In this document: positions 6,296 to 12,696 of the stretch, piece after piece
Numbering within the stretch: the first letter of the stretch is position 1
Layout of the letters: every line of letters begins with the position of its first letter
Assembly (NCBI GenBank): GCA_023387755.1
Contig: JAEWHO010000076.1
Span: forward strand, 1-12,696
Source of the DNA: Actinomycetes bacterium
GTDB lineage: Bacteria; Actinomycetota; Actinomycetes; Actinomycetales; Actinomycetaceae
Length of the DNA stretch: 12,696 bases
Direction: 5' to 3'
The notes under the pieces: generated by a model
The model's database searches: none
What the model was told of the DNA's origin: nothing
Seen by the model: only the letters and a program-made list of their open reading frames with translations
Made by a program: the position numbers and the translations under genes

Positions 6296-7633
6296 GTGCG
6301 CGCATATATTGACCAGGCCTACCAACAGGTACTCGATCGCAACCCGGGCGAGCCGCTATTCCACCAGGCCGTCCACGAAGTACTCGAAACCCTGGAACCG
6401 GCCCTGGAACGCCACCCGCACTACCGTGACCAAGCGATCCTGGAACGCCTCGTGGAACCGGAGCGGCAGATCTTCTTCCGCGTGCCCTGGGTGGATGATG
6501 ACGGCGTCGTCCAGGTTAATCGTGGCTACCGGATCGAGTTCAACTCGGCGCTAGGCCCCTATAAGGGCGGCCTGCGTTTCCACCGCAGCGTCAACGGCTC
6601 CACCATCCGCTTCCTCGGATTCGAGCAGGTCTTTAAGAATGCGCTCACCCGGCAGGGAATCGGCGGCGGCAAGGGCGGCTCGGACTTTGACCCGCACGGC
6701 CGTTCCGACGGCGAAGTTATGCGCTTTTGCCAATCGTTCATGACCGAGCTCTACCGACATATCGGCGAATATACGGACGTGCCGGCCGGCGATATTGGCG
6801 TGGGTGGCCGCGAGATCGGCTACCTCTTTGGCCAATACCGGCGTCTGACCAACCGCTATGAAGCCGGCGTCCTCACCGGCAAGGGGCTGGGCTGGGCCGG
6901 ATCGCTAGTACGCACCGAGGCCACCGGCTACGGCGCGGTTTTATTCGCTGCAGCCATGATGCAGCAGCGCAAGGAGGAGATAGAGGGGCAGCGCGTCCTC
7001 GTCTCCGGCGCGGGCAACGTGGCGATCTACGCGATCGAAAAGGCCCAGCAACTCGGCGCACACGTTATCAGCTTCTCCGACTCCTCCGGCTTCGTCATCG
7101 ACGAAGACGGCGTCGACCTCGCGCTACTCAAACAAATTAAGGAGGTCGAGCGTGGTCGAGTAGCGGACTACGTGGCCCGCCGTCCGAGCGCCACCCTCCA
7201 TACCGAGGGGTCGCTATGGCAGGTGCCGGCCACCGTTGCGCTACCCTGCGCCACCCAACATGAGCTCGACGACGCCGCCGCGTCCGCCCTGATCCGCAAT
7301 GGCGTCAAGGTGATCGTGGAAGGCGCGAATATGCCCTGTACGCCGCAGGCGGTCGAAGCCTTCCGAGAGGCGGACTGCCTCTTCGCCCCCGGTAAGGCCG
7401 CCAATGCGGGCGGGGTGGCCACCTCCGCTCTGGAGATGGAACAAAACGCCTCCCGGGAGCAGTGGACCTTCGCCAAGGCGGAAAGTAAACTCACCCAGAT
7501 CATGACCGACATCCACGATGAGTGTGCCCACACTGCCGCAGAATACGGCCGCCCCGGTGACTACCTATTCGGAGCAAATATTGCCGGTTTTGTACGGGTC
7601 GCTGACGCCATGATCGCGCAGGGCATTATCTAG
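6296..7633 (+). CDS. gdhA: Glutamate dehydrogenase, hexameric, probably NADP-specific
   Basis: A 445-residue cytosolic enzyme that reversibly aminates 2-oxoglutarate to glutamate with ammonia and NAD(P)H, here most likely assimilatory. The length matches the small hexameric GdhA family (about 445-450). Catalytic and substrate residues are all present: K90 in GPYKGG, K114 in QVFK, K126 in GGGKGGSDFDP and D166 in PAGDIGVG. They are offset by one from the Clostridium symbiosum enzyme residues K89, K113, K125 and D165. The dinucleotide fold begins at about 233 with the glycine motif SGAGNVA (237-243). NADP preference is inferred from the overall family resemblance, not proved. The GTG start is supported by GAAGGAG 8 nt upstream. 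It lies between purL and the purF/purM cluster on the same strand. Confidence 0.96.
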   Translation: MRAYIDQAYQQVLDRNPGEPLFHQAVHEVLETLEPALERHPHYRDQAILERLVEPERQIFFRVPWVDDDGVVQVNRGYRIEFNSALGPYKGGLRFHRSVNGSTIRFLGFEQVFKNALTRQGIGGGKGGSDFDPHGRSDGEVMRFCQSFMTELYRHIGEYTDVPAGDIGVGGREIGYLFGQYRRLTNRYEAGVLTGKGLGWAGSLVRTEATGYGAVLFAAAMMQQRKEEIEGQRVLVSGAGNVAIYAIEKAQQLGAHVISFSDSSGFVIDEDGVDLALLKQIKEVERGRVADYVARRPSATLHTEGSLWQVPATVALPCATQHELDDAAASALIRNGVKVIVEGANMPCTPQAVEAFREADCLFAPGKAANAGGVATSALEMEQNASREQWTFAKAESKLTQIMTDIHDECAHTAAEYGRPGDYLFGANIAGFVRVADAMIAQGII

Positions 7634-7686
7634 GCGCGAGCAGTATTGCTTTAGCGCCGCGCAGTAGCGCGTCCCGCACCAGTGGC

Positions 7687-7692
7687 TAGACT
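7687..7692 (+). promoter_or_regulatory. -10 element TAGACT of a probable leaderless promoter
   Basis: TAGACT matches the actinobacterial TANNNT -10 consensus. Exactly 6 nt separate it from the ATG at 7699, so transcription would start at or very near the A of the start codon. No Shine-Dalgarno sequence precedes this ATG. Together these point to a leaderless mRNA. No clear -35 hexamer is seen. Confidence 0.6.
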
Positions 7693-7698
7693 GGCTGC

Positions 7699-8082
7699 AT
7701 GGCCCGACTCATCCCCGCAGCACGCGCGCTGCCAGCTCTGCGTGCCTACGCGCGGGGCGAGCAGCTTTCGCGTGCTGACCAGCTCTTGGCGGTGCGTTTC
7801 ACGCTGCAGGAGTTTGCCCGGTCTCATCCGGGCCAGGCCGTAGAGATCCGGGTGCCACCTGCCGGGGCCGTGCAGGCGATTGGCGGTCCCCGCCATACCC
7901 GCGGCACCCCACCCAATGTGGTGGAATGCGGCATAGCGGTCTGGTTAGATCTCACCCTCGGCCAGCGCAGTTGGGATGATGCCTGTGCGGGTGGGGCGGT
8001 GCAATGGTCGGGTACCCGCGCTGATCTCAACCCTTACCTGCCGCTTGTAACCGAGCGGGAATGGAGTATCGATGACCGGTGA
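7699..8082 (+). CDS. Sterol-carrier-like (SCP_3 family) conserved actinobacterial protein
   Basis: A 127-residue soluble protein without a signal peptide or membrane segment. It resembles the actinobacterial 'sterol carrier family protein' group, including the Mycobacterium tuberculosis gene Rv0807 that lies next to purF. Here too it is in the purF neighbourhood. Supporting features are a basic helical N-terminus (MARLIPAARALPALRAY), the core VECGIAVWLDLTLG and the C-terminal ADLNPYLPLV. The biochemical role is unknown. The fold suggests binding of a hydrophobic ligand, but nothing in the sequence names one. The ATG is probably leaderless, since TAGACT ends 6 nt upstream. Its last 11 nt overlap the start of the next gene in another frame, implying cotranscription and translational coupling. 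Confidence 0.8.
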   Translation: MARLIPAARALPALRAYARGEQLSRADQLLAVRFTLQEFARSHPGQAVEIRVPPAGAVQAIGGPRHTRGTPPNVVECGIAVWLDLTLGQRSWDDACAGGAVQWSGTRADLNPYLPLVTEREWSIDDR

Positions 8083-8419
8083 AGAGCCACTAGCCAGCCA
8101 GAACCCGGACCCTAGCGAGGAACCGGCAAACAGCGCGGTGCCCGCAGCCGGTAGCGACGAGCCGATTACGGGCGTATACCGGCAAGCCCCGCGCTATGGG
8201 CGCTTTGCATTAACCGGCCTACTGGTGGCCGCCGTCGTCGCCTTCATTCTCGCGCTCACCACCCGGGGTTGGTCTGGGCTCTCAGTGAGTAACACGTTCT
8301 GGATTCTCCTTATCGCCCTGGGTACCACCGGATTACTCGCTGGTGCTGCCATCGCCTACTGGCTGGATCGGCGCAGTCTACGCACGCAAGCTGACACCTG
8401 GAAACGCGCCCAGCCCTAG
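8072..8419 (+). CDS. Small two-helix membrane protein, function unknown
   Basis: A 115-residue protein I do not recognise. Residues 1-40 are hydrophilic, acidic and rich in Pro, Glu, Ser and Ala. Two hydrophobic segments follow: about 45-63 (ALTGLLVAAVVAFILALTT) and about 75-97 (TFWILLIALGTTGLLAGAAI onward). A short basic tail follows the second. The charge pattern (RYGR before helix 1, DRRSLR after helix 2) suggests both ends are cytoplasmic. The ATG lies inside the end of the SCP-like gene (11-nt overlap) with TGGAG 5 nt upstream, so it is probably expressed with that gene. It is likely real because frame, ribosome site and membrane pattern agree. No function is proposed. Confidence 0.78.
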   Translation: MTGEEPLASQNPDPSEEPANSAVPAAGSDEPITGVYRQAPRYGRFALTGLLVAAVVAFILALTTRGWSGLSVSNTFWILLIALGTTGLLAGAAIAYWLDRRSLRTQADTWKRAQP

Positions 8420-8422
8420 ACT
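8417..8422 (+). promoter_or_regulatory. Possible -10 element TAGACT before the RNB ribonuclease gene
   Basis: TAGACT, the same hexamer as before the SCP-like gene, overlaps the stop codon of the membrane-protein gene. It would start a transcript with a leader of about 27 nt ending in AGGA (8446-8449) and the ATG at 8456. No -35 is evident, and the TAG is also fixed as a stop codon, so a chance match is possible. Confidence 0.3.
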
Positions 8423-8455
8423 AGCCACCTCGCACCGCCACAGTTAGGACATCCT

Positions 8456-9934
8456 ATGCCTCGCCCACGCATCAAGCTCACGGCCGCCACTGAGCCTATC
8501 GATGTAGTCCTGGCCGCCGTCCGCACCGAACTGGGTATCACAGATGCATACCCGCCCGCTGCCCTAGCCGATGCCGAAGCCGCCGCCGCCCAATCCCTCC
8601 CGGCCCCCACCACCGTAGCCGAAGCCGCCCGTCCCTGCGCCCCCGTCGCGGACTTGCGCCACCTGCCCTTCGTCACCGTCGATCCGGCCTCCTCCACCGA
8701 CCTCGACCAGGCCGCCCATATCGAGGCCATCGAGTCCGGCTGGCGGCTGCACTATGCGATCGCGGCCCTCGCCTTCTTCGTCCGCCCGGGCGGGCCCCTC
8801 GATGAGGAAACCCACCAGCGCGGCCTGACCATGTACGGGCCGGGGTGCGCCGTCGGCCTCCATCCGGAAGTCATCGCCAGCGGCGCGGGTTCCCTCCTGC
8901 CCGAACAAGAGCGCCTCGCCTACGTGTGGACCATTGATATTTCCGACGACGGCGCGCTCGCGCGCAGCCACGTTGCGCCGGCTCTGGTGCGGTCAGTGGC
9001 CAAACTCAGTTATGAGCAAGTCCAGCGTTGCCTCGACGGAAAAGAAGAACTGCCGTCCCCAGCACCGGCCGACTTCCCGGAGCTCCTCGCGGCAGTGGGG
9101 CAGGCACGGCAGCGCGATGAAGAACGCCGTGGCGGTATTTCCCTGGCCATCCCCACGCAGGAAGTTACTGCCACCGAGGATGGCTACCGGCTCTCCTACC
9201 GCGCCAATGTTCCCGCGGAGGAATACAACGCCCAGCTATCGCTGGTCACCGGGATGGCTGCCGCCCAGATGATGCGTGCGGCGGGGGTGGCGATCTTCCG
9301 TACCCTTCCGCCTGCGCGGGAACAGGATATTCGCCGCCTGCGGCACACCGCCCGCGCGCTGGGCCTGCACTGGGATAGCGGCGTGGACTACCCTACCTAC
9401 GTGCGCAGCCTGGACTCCACGGATCCTGCCCAGGCCGCCTTCCTCAACGAGGCCGCCACCCTCTTCCGCGGGGCCGGATATGAAGTGGTGCGCGAGGAAG
9501 CGCTGAAGACCAACCACCCGCATGCTGCGATTGCCGCCGAATATGCTCACGTTACCGCGCCGCTACGGCGGCTGGTAGATCGGTACGGTCTGGAAATCTG
9601 CGCGGCCCACTGTGCGGGCCTACCGATCCCGGCGTGGGTGGAGGAGGGGCTAGATGAGCTCCCGGAGGTGATGGCGCGAGCCGCGAAAACCGCCGGTGAG
9701 TACGAACGGCGGGCCACCGACGTCGTCGAAGCCGCCATCCTGGCCCCGCATGTGGGCGACGTTTTCACCGCCACCGTCATCGACGAACGCAAAGACGGCG
9801 GGCTGGTCATGTTACGCACCCCGGCGGTGCGCGGCAGTGTTCGCGGCAACGTCAAAGCCGGCAGTACTGTCACCGTGCGGGTGGTGCGGGCGGATGTTGA
9901 GCAGGGACGCGTGGAATTGGAACTCGCTGACTAA
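8456..9934 (+). CDS. RNB-domain (RNase II/R family) exoribonuclease, short actinobacterial type
   Basis: A 492-residue protein of the RNase II/R superfamily, whose members degrade single-stranded RNA 3' to 5' with a divalent metal. The RNB domain starts at about residue 67. The active-site motif DPASSTDLDQA (76-86) provides D76, D82 and D84, aligning with E. coli RNase II D201, D207 and D209. The fourth Asp (D210) is Q85 here. Other family segments are AALAFFVRPGGPLDEETHQRG, YNAQLSLVTGMAAA and the arginine-bearing HVTAPLRRLVDRYG. The end (about 427-492) looks like a small S1/OB-type RNA-binding domain. It lacks the N-terminal cold-shock domains of RNase R and is shorter than RNase II (about 640). 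AGGA lies 6 nt before the ATG. The substitution at position 85 seems usual in actinobacterial relatives from memory; whether full activity is retained is not known. Confidence 0.9.
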   Translation: MPRPRIKLTAATEPIDVVLAAVRTELGITDAYPPAALADAEAAAAQSLPAPTTVAEAARPCAPVADLRHLPFVTVDPASSTDLDQAAHIEAIESGWRLHYAIAALAFFVRPGGPLDEETHQRGLTMYGPGCAVGLHPEVIASGAGSLLPEQERLAYVWTIDISDDGALARSHVAPALVRSVAKLSYEQVQRCLDGKEELPSPAPADFPELLAAVGQARQRDEERRGGISLAIPTQEVTATEDGYRLSYRANVPAEEYNAQLSLVTGMAAAQMMRAAGVAIFRTLPPAREQDIRRLRHTARALGLHWDSGVDYPTYVRSLDSTDPAQAAFLNEAATLFRGAGYEVVREEALKTNHPHAAIAAEYAHVTAPLRRLVDRYGLEICAAHCAGLPIPAWVEEGLDELPEVMARAAKTAGEYERRATDVVEAAILAPHVGDVFTATVIDERKDGGLVMLRTPAVRGSVRGNVKAGSTVTVRVVRADVEQGRVELELAD

Positions 9935-9985
9935 GCGCCGTGGCCACCGCAGGTGGGAGTGGACAATGTGACGCGCGGAATATGG

Positions 9986-9991
9986 CAGACT
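9986..9991 (+). promoter_or_regulatory. -10 element CAGACT of a probable leaderless purF promoter
   Basis: CAGACT, one base from the TAGACT seen before the SCP-like gene, ends 7 nt before the GTG start of purF at 9999, so transcription could begin at the start codon. The nearby GGGGAG (9992-9997) is only 1 nt from the GTG, too close to act as a normal ribosome site. A TTGACA-like TGGACA lies at 9960-9965, with a 20-bp spacer to CAGACT or 15 bp to TATGGC (9981-9986). The exact promoter is therefore uncertain. Confidence 0.5.
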
Positions 9992-9998
9992 GGGGAGC

Positions 9999-11528
9999 GT
10001 GCAAAGCCTAGCCCAGCCAACCCACGAGCTGAGTGACTCACCCCGGGAAGAATGTGGCGTCTTTGGCGTCTGGGCGCCCGGGGAAGACGTTGCTCGCCTG
10101 ACCTACTTCGGCCTGTACGCCCTGCAACACCGGGGCCAAGAATCCGCCGGAATCGCCACCTGCGACGGTCACAATATCCTGGTCTACAAGGATATGGGGC
10201 TCGTCTCCCAAGTATTCGACGACGGCGCCCTATCCTCCCTACAAGGCCATATGGCCGTCGGCCACGTGCGCTATTCCACTACCGGATCATCCTCCTGGGA
10301 AAACGCGCAGCCCACGCTCGGCCCGACCGGCACTGGCACCATTGCACTGGCACATAATGGCAACCTCACCAATACTGCCGCGCTGGCAGCCGAAGTGCGG
10401 CGAGAATTCGGGGAGGACCTGCGTGGTGAGTTCGGGCGGGGCTCTTCCACGGATACTGCCGTGGTAACGGCGCTGCTGCGAGGAAAAGCCGCTAGTCAGC
10501 AGCACACGTTGTACCAAACGGCCCTGGAAGTTCTCCCGCAACTGCACGGCGCCTTCTCGCTGGTATTCATGGACGAGAATACGCTGTATGCAGCCCGGGA
10601 CCGGCACGGTCTGCGCCCGCTGGTTCTTGGCCGCCTGGAGCGCGGCTGGGCGATTGCTTCCGAGACGGCCGCCCTCGATATTGTGGGGGCCTCCTTTGCG
10701 CGGGAGATCGAGCCGGGCGAACTTATTACGATTGACAAACACGGCGTGGAGTCGGTGCGGTTTGCTGAGGCTAAACCGGCTGGTTGTATCTTCGAGTACG
10801 TCTATCTGGCCCGGCCGGACACCCGCATCGCCGGCACCTCGGTCATGGCCGCGCGCACCGAGATGGGCCGGGCCCTGGCCCGCGCCCACCCCGTCGACGC
10901 CGATATTGTCATCTCCACGCCGGACTCCGGCACCCCCGCGGCTATCGGTTACGCCCAGGCCTCGGGCATCCCTTACGCGCAGGGCCTGGTGAAGAACGCC
11001 TATGTGGGGCGCACCTTCATCCAACCCACCCAGACTATCCGTCAGCTCGGTATCCGCCTGAAGCTCAATCCCCTGCGGGAAGTGATCGGCGGTAAGCGAC
11101 TCGTCGTCGTCGATGATTCGATTGTGCGGGGTAATACCCAACGGGCCCTGGTGCGGATGCTCCGCGAGGCCGGGGCGGCGGAAGTGCACGTGCGGATCTC
11201 CTCCCCGCCAGTGAAGTGGCCCTGCTTCTACGGTATTGACTTTGCCACCCGCGCCGAGCTGATCGCCAACGGGATGAGCGTTGAACAGATCTGCGCCAAT
11301 ATCGGGGCGGATTCGCTGGGCTATATCACCGTGGAGGATATGGTTGCAGCCACCGCAGTGCCCGCATCGAACCTGTGTACCGCCTGTTTCACCGGGGATT
11401 ACCCTGCCTCCACCCCAGCCGATTTTGCCCCCAATACCGAGGATTTTGTTTCCGACGACGCTGCCCGCCGTATTGGCGGGAAGTCGGGCGAGCCGGTAGC
11501 ACCCCAAGCCCACCAAGGAGAGGTATGA
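9999..11528 (+). CDS. purF: Amidophosphoribosyltransferase, PurF (iron-sulfur type)
   Basis: A 509-residue enzyme for the committed first step of purine synthesis: PRPP + glutamine to phosphoribosylamine + glutamate + diphosphate. The N-terminal glutaminase domain has its nucleophile at C19 (EECGVFGV), so an 18-residue propeptide must be removed. The phosphoribosyltransferase domain carries the PRPP loop VVVDDSIVRGNT (369-380). C263, C409, C460 and C463 match the four [4Fe-4S] ligands of the Bacillus subtilis enzyme, with similar spacing including CxxC at the end. This puts it in the cluster-bearing, propeptide-processed class, which is oxygen-sensitive in B. subtilis. The GTG start is the only reasonable one, since an in-frame TGA lies 30 nt upstream. 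purM follows with a 4-nt overlap. Feedback inhibition by AMP and GMP is a family property, not shown here. Confidence 0.97.
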   Translation: MQSLAQPTHELSDSPREECGVFGVWAPGEDVARLTYFGLYALQHRGQESAGIATCDGHNILVYKDMGLVSQVFDDGALSSLQGHMAVGHVRYSTTGSSSWENAQPTLGPTGTGTIALAHNGNLTNTAALAAEVRREFGEDLRGEFGRGSSTDTAVVTALLRGKAASQQHTLYQTALEVLPQLHGAFSLVFMDENTLYAARDRHGLRPLVLGRLERGWAIASETAALDIVGASFAREIEPGELITIDKHGVESVRFAEAKPAGCIFEYVYLARPDTRIAGTSVMAARTEMGRALARAHPVDADIVISTPDSGTPAAIGYAQASGIPYAQGLVKNAYVGRTFIQPTQTIRQLGIRLKLNPLREVIGGKRLVVVDDSIVRGNTQRALVRMLREAGAAEVHVRISSPPVKWPCFYGIDFATRAELIANGMSVEQICANIGADSLGYITVEDMVAATAVPASNLCTACFTGDYPASTPADFAPNTEDFVSDDAARRIGGKSGEPVAPQAHQGEV

Positions 11529-12628
11529 GCCAGCCTGAGATCACCTATGCCGCCGCCGGGGTCGATACCGAAGCCGGCGATCGCGCCGTCGATCTAATGA
11601 AAGCGGCGGTGGGGGCCACCCACAACCAGCACGTCTACGGCGGCCTGGGCGGATTCGCGGGGCTATTCGACATCTCCGCGCTCAAAGATATGCACCGCCC
11701 GCTGCTGGCCACTTCCACCGACGGGGTGGGCACCAAGATTGAACTTGCCCGCCAGCTCGATAAGCACGACACCATCGGCCAGGACCTGGTCGGGATGGTC
11801 ATCGACGATATTGTCGTCATCGGTGCCCGCCCGCTGTTCATGACCGACTACATTGCCTGCGGGCAGGTGGTCCCCGAACGGATTGCCAGTATCGTGGCCG
11901 GGGTTGCGCAAGCCTGCGCTGCCTGCGATACCGCGCTGGTGGGCGGGGAAACTGCTGAACATCCGGGCCTGCTCGCCGCTGACGAATACGATATTGCCGG
12001 TGCCGTCACCGGTGTAGTCGATGAGCCGCGCCTACTCGGGCCGCAGCGGGTGCAGCAGGGCGACGCAATCGTGGCCCTAGCCTCCTCCGGCCTGCACTCC
12101 AACGGCTTCTCACTGGTCCGCTCCACGCTGGCCGCCGCCGGCGTCAACCTCAGCGACCATCTACCCGAATGCGGCCGCACCGTGGGGGAGGAGCTGCTCG
12201 AACCTACCCGCCTCTACGCCCCCATCTGCCTGCCCATGCTGGAAGACGACGGTGCCGTCCACGCGATGTCACATATCACCGGCGGGGGTCTGGGCGCGAA
12301 TATCTCCCGCGTCATCCCGACCGGCCTACGCGCCTGTATCCGGCGTGATTCCTGGCAGGTGCCGCCGGTATTCTCGGCTGTGCAGCGGTGGGGGAATGTG
12401 CCGGTACAGGACTTGGAAAACACCCTGAATATGGGGGTGGGGATGGCGCTGGTCTGCCCGTCTGAACAGGCCGATTCGCTCATCGAGCAGGCACGCGCCC
12501 GGGGATGTGCGGCGTGGGTTCTCGGGGAAGTTATCTCCGACGACGACGCCCCCACCGGCACGCGCGTAGCCGGGGCCAAGGGCGTTGACGGGGGAGCTGC
12601 TGAACTCGTGGGCGACTACCGCTTCTAG
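11525..12628 (+). CDS. purM: Phosphoribosylformylglycinamidine cyclo-ligase (AIR synthetase), PurM
   Basis: A 367-residue cytosolic enzyme for the fifth step of IMP synthesis: FGAM + ATP to AIR + ADP + phosphate. Family motifs are TYAAAGVD (7-14), STDGVGTK (64-71), DLVGMVIDDIVVIGARP (87-103), GGETAEHPG, ASSGLHSNGFSLVR, HITGGGLGANI and NMGVGM. The length is slightly above that of E. coli PurM (345). The ATG at 11525 overlaps the purF stop codon as ATGA and has AAGGAG 4 nt upstream, which implies tight translational coupling with purF. A longer reading from 11375 would run into purF in another frame with no ribosome site and is rejected. Two hairpins follow the stop codon. Confidence 0.97.
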   Translation: MSQPEITYAAAGVDTEAGDRAVDLMKAAVGATHNQHVYGGLGGFAGLFDISALKDMHRPLLATSTDGVGTKIELARQLDKHDTIGQDLVGMVIDDIVVIGARPLFMTDYIACGQVVPERIASIVAGVAQACAACDTALVGGETAEHPGLLAADEYDIAGAVTGVVDEPRLLGPQRVQQGDAIVALASSGLHSNGFSLVRSTLAAAGVNLSDHLPECGRTVGEELLEPTRLYAPICLPMLEDDGAVHAMSHITGGGLGANISRVIPTGLRACIRRDSWQVPPVFSAVQRWGNVPVQDLENTLNMGVGMALVCPSEQADSLIEQARARGCAAWVLGEVISDDDAPTGTRVAGAKGVDGGAAELVGDYRF

Positions 12629-12639
12629 CTGAATGGCGC

Positions 12640-12654
12640 GGCGGCAGCGCCGCC
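12640..12654 (+). terminator. GC-rich hairpin after purM
   Basis: GGCGGC at 12640-12645 pairs with GCCGCC at 12649-12654 around a 3-nt loop, 11 nt after the purM stop codon. No U-tract follows. It could be a first termination or RNA-stability stem for the purF-purM transcript. Confidence 0.4.
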
Positions 12655-12669
12655 TAGCGGACGCCATGG

Positions 12670-12695
12670 TGTCGGCCCCTAGCCAGGGGCCGACA
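12670..12695 (+). terminator. Perfect 11-bp hairpin, probable purF-purM terminator
   Basis: Arms 12670-12680 and 12685-12695 are exact reverse complements with a 4-nt loop (AGCC). They begin 42 nt past the purM stop codon. The window ends one base later, so a following U-run cannot be seen. Being symmetric, it may also terminate a minus-strand gene entering from the right. Confidence 0.65.
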
Positions 12696-12696
12696 G

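Noticed and set aside
7658..7671. Hairpin CGCGC-AGTA-GCGCG after gdhA as a terminator
   Set aside because: It has only 5 bp and no U-run. I did not consider it strong enough to list.
8445..8456. Short inverted repeat TAGGA-CA-TCCTA before the RNB gene
   Set aside because: It is only 5 bp per arm and includes the ribosome site, so it is too weak to claim as an operator.
9944..9956. Hairpin CCACC-GCA-GGTGG after the RNB gene as a terminator
   Set aside because: It is a 5-bp stem with no U-tract. Possible, but not distinguishable from chance in GC-rich DNA.
10287..11516. A 409-codon minus-strand open frame opposite purF
   Set aside because: It is a shadow of purF with no family resemblance and no independent promoter or ribosome site.
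11375..11524. A 50-codon upstream extension of purM
   Set aside because: It would overlap purF codons in another frame. The family N-terminus and AAGGAG both mark 11525 as the start.
1..12696. CRISPR array, insertion sequence, tRNA/rRNA, toxin-antitoxin or defence system
   Set aside because: I saw no regularly spaced repeats, transposase motifs, RNA-gene signatures or defence-family domains on either strand.

Overview
The window looks like the chromosome of a high-GC Gram-positive bacterium (Actinobacteria), most likely Actinomycetaceae or a close relative. The evidence is high-GC coding sequence, a wall-anchored protein with an LPVTG sorting signal, GTG starts, actinobacterial -10 hexamers (TAGACT type) placed directly before start codons, and a purL ... 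sterol-carrier-like gene - purF - purM order resembling the mycobacterial purine locus. The genus assignment is inference. No mobile element, CRISPR array, rRNA or tRNA is visible.

Layout: (1) Positions 1-90 hold a strong hairpin that ends a minus-strand gene. (2) 88-2082 (-) encodes a secreted, sortase-anchored 2',3'-cyclic-nucleotide phosphodiesterase / nucleotidase. (3) 2083-2241 is a divergent intergenic region with a dyad in front of the nucleotidase gene. (4) 2242-3798 (+) encodes a large SAM-dependent methyltransferase of unknown substrate. (5) 3859-6171 is purL. (6) 6296-7633 is gdhA, with a hairpin in its leader. (7) 7699-8082 and 8072-8419 are a small SCP-like protein and a two-helix membrane protein with overlapping reading frames. 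(8) 8456-9934 is an RNB-family ribonuclease. (9) 9999-11528 and 11525-12628 are purF and purM, overlapping by ATGA. (10) 12629-12696 contains terminator-like hairpins.

How the genes fit together: PurF (step 1), PurL (FGAR to FGAM) and PurM (FGAM to AIR) are de novo IMP-synthesis enzymes. PurF and the PurL complex spend glutamine and release glutamate, and GdhA makes glutamate from ammonia, so purine synthesis sits beside nitrogen assimilation. The surface nucleotidase can release nucleosides and phosphate from external nucleotides, the salvage counterpart. PurL is the short form that needs PurQ and PurS, and neither is in the window.

I see no convincing undescribed multi-gene system. The items most worth a second look are a perfect 12-bp hairpin inside the nucleotidase gene, two apparent leaderless promoters, an RNB active-site substitution, the gdhA leader hairpin, and the uncharacterised methyltransferase and small membrane protein.
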